Part shown: positions 59,816-64,000 of the stretch, in pieces
Layout of the letters: each line of letters begins with the position of its first letter
Numbering within the stretch: position 1 is the first letter of the stretch
Assembly: GCA_029204225.1 (NCBI GenBank)
Contig: CM055096.1
Location: 46,035,346-46,099,345 of the forward strand
Direction: 5' to 3'
DNA: 64,000 nt
DNA from: Diphasiastrum complanatum
Lineage: Eukaryota > Streptophyta > Lycopodiopsida > Lycopodiales > Lycopodiaceae
Notes under the pieces: model-generated
Database searches by the model: none
What the model saw: only the letters and a program-made list of their open reading frames with translations
What the model was told of the DNA's origin: nothing
Translations under genes and position numbers: made by a program

Positions 59816-62193
59816 TATCTATCTTCACCTGTGCAATTAAGTTGTCGCTCCGTGACAGAATCAACGTGTCATCTACATAGACACCGATTATGGTGATCTC
59901 TCCGTTTATGACTTCCACATAAACATTATAATTAGCCGTTAAAGATTGGATGCCCAAGGATCTAAGTGTGTGATCCTTCTTCTTGTACCACTGCCTGACG
60001 GACTGTTTCAGTCCCTAGATGTTTCTGTGCATTCTGCAGGCATAGTCGGCATATGATTTTTAGGTGAAACCTGTCAACTGGTCCATGTAGACCTCTTCCT
60101 TGAGCTCGCCATGCAAAAATGTTGTCTTCTCATCTACAACGTGGATCTTCATATCGTAGGCAGCCGCATATGCAAATAATATGCGTAGAGACATGTCCTT
60201 CAAAATAGGAGAAAATGTCTTAGTATAGTCAATGCCATACTTCTGTGAGAATCCTTTTGCAACTAGTCTGGCTTTGTATCTTAGTACAATGTCATTTGGT
60301 CCATACTTGTGCTTGTAGACCCACTTACACTTGACAGTCTTTCTGTCAGTTGGTAGTGATTCGAGAGTCCACACTTCATTTTGTTTCATGGAGCTCATCT
60401 CATCTTCCATGGCCTTAATCCATTTGTCCTTATCGGGATTATTGATTGCATCTTTGTAAGTTTGTGGCTCACCACCAAATCCACAAAACTCTTCTGTCGT
60501 AGAAAATGAGCTGTCATGCACAAATATGACTGGTGCTCTTCTTTGTCTCGCAAATTCCTAGGAGATAATACAGGGTTAGCAACTGCTTTTCCTTTGTCCT
60601 GTCTGCTGGCAACAAAGCCTCGGTGTGTCGCATGTGCTCTGGGTACTCCCAATATATCGGTCTGCTCATTGTCTGAATTGTCACTCGGTCCATCTGAAAT
60701 TCGAACATCTTCATCGGGATGCCCAGGGGTTGTTCCCTCTGTCAATCTGGGCAGGTCGTAGTATTGTCTTCCAAGAACTTCGTAGCTGATTGAATCTTTC
60801 TCAGCCATTGTTCTTGTCTCATCGAATTTGACGTCTTTGACAGTCTTCACTTCTGTAATATTCTATAATATGCAGAATGTATATTATAGCCAACCAAGAA
60901 TACTTTCTCCACCTTTTCGTTCAACTTCTTCCTCTTCTTATCTGGCATGTGTGCGTATGCTAGACATCCAAATATTCGAACATGAGCCAGATTCGGCTTG
61001 TTGTTCCACCAAACCTCTCATGCGGAGTTGTATGAGGAATGCTAGATTTGCATGTCCTCTTCTGCAGATAGGCCGCATAGCTTCTGCTTCAGCCCATAAT
61101 GACCTTGATGTCTTGGAGTAGACCATCATGGATCTTGCAGCTTCCATGAGAGTTCTATTTTTCCTCTCTGCTACACCATTATGTTGTGGTGTGCAGGTCG
61201 TTGTCTTCATGTGAAAGATGCTTTGACAAAAGTCGATAAATCAGTAGAGTGTACTGGTACTGGCATCAATCACATTGCATGTCTGATCTGTGAATGACAC
61301 ATGCATGCCTGCATCTGCTATCCTTGCAATTGATAGTAGATCTCTCTATAGTTTCGGCACATACAGGATGTCGTCTAGTCTTATGTCTCTGCCATTGGTG
61401 CTGAGCCAAAGTGCGCCAGTGTCGCTCACCTTGTGTCACAATCCATCTCCTAGAACGATGTAGTTGGAGGAGTCGATTTGTTGGAAGTTAGCTATCATTT
61501 GCCTTGTCATGATAGCTAACTTCCAACAAATCAAGTAGCTCATGAGTCAAGAACTATGTCTTGAACATCAGTGTGTTGATGTAGCGCATACATCAGTGCA
61601 TAGATAGGCAATAGGATTTCTACTAGCTCGATCTTCAACCATCTTTGAGGATTCGGGCTCCTCCATGTATGATGTGTTGTTCGTGCTTTTCTTTTTGCTC
61701 TGCATCTTCTTGTTCCTTGGGTTGTCGTAGCAATCCATGGTCGCGTGACCTTTCTTATGACAATGCTAACTTCGGTCCTGTCTTCTTGTCGACTCCCTCT
61801 TAGGATTAGCCTTCTTCTGATCCTCTAGATGCATAATTTGATTTTGTGACTTGGTCTGAAATCTATTGATGAGTGTATCCCACATCTCTTTGGCATTAAA
61901 GATTGATGCAAGGTCAAGGATAATGTTGTCTTCTATGGAAGAGGAGATGACAACTATTGCTTTGTCATTTTTCTCTTTCCATTCTCAAAGTTCTTTGCAT
62001 GTGTTGAGTGACATCTCTTCGGTGCCATTTACCCACGACCATAATGCTTCTCCTCTTAGGATGAGCGATGTCCTCACTTTCTAGGCCAAGAAGTTCCATC
62101 CGTCTGCTTCAAGTACTGTACATATCTTTGATTGGATGTTGTGAATGGAAGCCATAGTTGTGATCAACGTTGGCGGATCTTATTGAGCCTTGT
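59816..62193 (-). pseudogene. Copia K 5' half: gag, protease, integrase tail, RT start
   Basis: Reading leftward from the primer site: gag (62160-61640) with a degenerate zinc knuckle (CHKKGHATMDC, about 61760); the protease/pre-integrase area (61560-61250: SSNYIVLGDGL, DDILYVPKL) holding a hairpin duplication; integrase from TPQHNGVAERKNRTLMEAA (61200-61140), its catalytic core deleted; the tail RIFGCLAYAHMPDKKRKKL; and the RT N-terminus (60521-59825) with YKARLVAKGFSQKYGIDY, VVDEKTTFLHGELKEEVYM and the active site VYVDDTLILS (about 59880). It breaks off at about 59816, some 20 residues past the active site. The rest of RT and RNase H are absent on this side. Confidence 0.85.
61475..61532. 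repeat. Perfect 23-bp inverted repeat, 12-bp loop
   Basis: Arms 61475-61497 and 61510-61532 are exact reverse complements (GATTTGTTGGAAGTTAGC...). They lie in the copia K protease region; one arm is the normal coding sequence and the other a reversed copy. Confidence 0.95.
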
Positions 62194-62206
62194 GGCTCTG
62201 ATACCA
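62194..62206 (-). other. Primer-binding site of copia K
   Basis: The minus strand reads TGGTATCAGAGCC, a perfect initiator tRNA-Met site, one base after the LTR end CCCATCA. Confidence 0.9.
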
Positions 62207-62207
62207 C

Positions 62208-62983
62208 TGATGGGAGTGATGTTCTCTGATTGCTCTGATAAAAACGGGATAGTCGAGCAATCGGGACTCACCGATATAGAGCTCAGATGGAGCCGATCTA
62301 TCGGATGAAGCTACTACTTCAAGTCGCGATTAGTCATCCTTCGAACAATAGATTGCTACTACTAATTTGACAATGAGTTTATGGACAACAAATAATATCT
62401 AATGACAGCGGAAATATATCTATTGATAGATTGAATAAGCATCACAACAGTCAGATATTGCACATATTGAGTAAAAAACAGTAACTCGTTTGTATTATAA
62501 AAAAAATCAAGTATACATCAATAATTTCCTTTGAGCATTGTCTATTTCCTAGATCAGCGAATCAACACAAGAGAGAGGTGTTCTCTCTCGCGAGTTACTG
62601 CTAATTCTCTAGATCTTCTTGTTGTCTGCTACTACATGACACTATATGTCATCTTTCTAACTGACCAATTCTATATCATCTCTCATGCTGATCCAGCACA
62701 TATACTTTGTCAGGTGAGATTAAAAAATATAGATTAGCTAAGTTTAAGCTAATTAGTTTAACTACATCTTTGTTAACGTTGCATGGCGGCGGTGGAGCAT
62801 GACAGTTTAAACCTTCACATTCGGTTAGCTGAGGTTCGATAGTTCGTCCATGCTCGATAACTCAACCTAATCTTGGCTTGCATATGGGTACCTCAAAGTG
62901 TCGGCCTGACCCAAAGTGTCGGCTTTCTGACCACTAAGGAAAAATACTAAAGCTTTGAAATGTAGAAACTCAAGGTTTCTTCA
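62208..62983 (-). repeat. 5' LTR of copia K (776 bp)
   Basis: On the minus strand it starts TGAAGAAACCTTGAG and ends CTCCCATCA. It is collinear with 25235-25972 at about 90% identity. The outer flank on the minus strand is GCATC, identical to the flank after the other LTR. It is inserted in copia L. Confidence 0.9.
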
Positions 62984-64000
62984 GATGCAATATCATGCAC
63001 TGATTTAATATTTGTAAATATCTCTTTTTCATTTTGATCATAAAATTGATGTTCCCAACAAAAATTGACTTAGTATTAGTTTCATCGAGCTTTTATCTAA
63101 GTTCTACTGGAATTTGTGTGAATGCGATACAATAAAAATTTTGAATATTTTTTGTTAGATGATTTTGAGCCTATCCATATCTCTTTGTGTATTATGTTGA
63201 TTATATATCTTGGTTGTGATTCGATTATATATGTGCAGTTGTCGAGATGGCTTTTGCCTAGAAAGTCTTCGACAATGATGCATGGAACAACATATTTTTT
63301 GCACTTTTGATCAAAGTTCAATTTCTCCTTTCAGCCACTCCATTCGACTATAGAGAATAGTTGGTGGTGTACTGTCATAAAATACCATTTGCTTGTAGTA
63401 GTCTTTGAATTTAGTCAAAATAAATTCACCTCCACCATCAGTTCGAATTGTCTTGATATTTTCAACTTCTTAGTTGTTTTTTTGAAAATAATTGAAAGAT
63501 TTTGATTTCTACTTCAAAAAATAGATAACAAGCATTCTCGAATAATCACTAAAAGTGATTAGAAAATACTTTGCTCCCCCTATCGAGAGAATCTGCATGG
63601 TTCCACATATGTCACTATGAACAATATTTAACACACCTTTGGAAGTATGTAGAATATCAGACTTGAAAGGAGTTCTAGCATGACTAAATTGCAACTTTGA
63701 AAAATTGTACGATTCGATTCACTATCATAGTCCAAATCTTGAACAATTTGTTTATTTGACATATGTTAAATGCTATTGAAATTTACATGATCTATTCTGG
63801 TTTTTTTGACAGATGCATTGATAATGTCTCATGTTATTTGGTAGAGAAAACAGTCAAATATTCAAAAGCAATTTCGAATCTAGATGCAAATCATGGGAAA
63901 TCAACAATGAACAGAGAGTATGAATCTCCAACCAATTGGTAAACATGTCATTTCTTGCAAATGGATTTATCGAATCAGATACAAAGTTGATAGTTTAGCT
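62984..64000 (-). pseudogene. Copia L integrase
   Basis: Minus strand, entering from the right edge: the pre-integrase end and integrase start LNIVHSDICG...LSIGGAKYFL.TFSDYSRMLVIYFLK (63640-63509), the first catalytic Asp being in HSDICG. Then IKTIRTDGGGEFILTKFKDYY (about 63460-63400) has the second Asp. A frame-shifted tail follows (IAFTQIPVELR, about 63130) to SVHDIA at 62990. Copia K has inserted at 62983/62984. Further RT sequence is not seen on this side. Confidence 0.8.

Overview
The window is nuclear DNA from a land plant with a large, repeat-rich genome. The evidence is dense Ty1/copia and Ty3/gypsy retrotransposons primed by initiator methionine tRNA (TGGTATCAGAGC primer sites), plant CACTA (TNP2-type) transposases with GT-AG introns, and long GA/CT microsatellites. 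The species cannot be named. I recognise one apparently intact host gene, on the minus strand at 29853-31436: a predicted membrane protein of 527 residues. Almost everything else is decayed, nested mobile DNA.

Layout. 1-5200: minus-strand copia pieces (A, B) around the 3' end of a gypsy element (copy 1, 831-2495). 5200-7630: small copia and gypsy scraps and a 570-bp foldback. 7630-15700: two CACTA transposase remnants (A, B), with copia D inserted into B at 12052/12053. 15800-23500: copia E, a coiled-coil coding remnant next to an LTR-like region, a TGCGGT-rich tract, and copia G with its 3' LTR. 24200-28100: C-terminal half of a CACTA accessory ORF, 3' half of copia K, then copia H. 28100-35060: the host gene and quiet DNA. 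35060-49260: a copia gag-protease remnant, the main gypsy element (copy 2: pol, spacer, large extra ORF called ORF3 here, LTR), an unfamiliar transposase-like gene, and a deleted inverted gypsy copy (copy 3). 49260-54230: copia J and CACTA C. 54230-59000: a modular duplicated array with five GA tracts of 98-150 bp. 59080-64000: N-terminal half of the CACTA accessory ORF, 5' half of copia K, and copia L.

Two observations stand out. First, the two ends of 24838-59815 behave as breakpoints of one inversion of about 35 kb. Flipping that segment in thought pairs the 5' half of copia K with a 3' half, both LTRs flanked by the same 5-bp word GCATC. It also restores an open reading frame of copia L across that site, and brings together N- and C-terminal parts of a CACTA accessory ORF. 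Second, three copies of one gypsy family carry a large, unrecognised ORF between pol and the 3' LTR. It is preceded in two copies by a conserved TATA box about 250 bp upstream, and each copy has different large internal deletions. In copy 3 both deletions keep the reading frame.

Nearly all CDS-like features are pseudogenes with stops and frameshifts, so most boundaries are approximate. LTR ends rest on TG..CA termini, adjacent primer or polypurine sites, and comparison between copies within the window.
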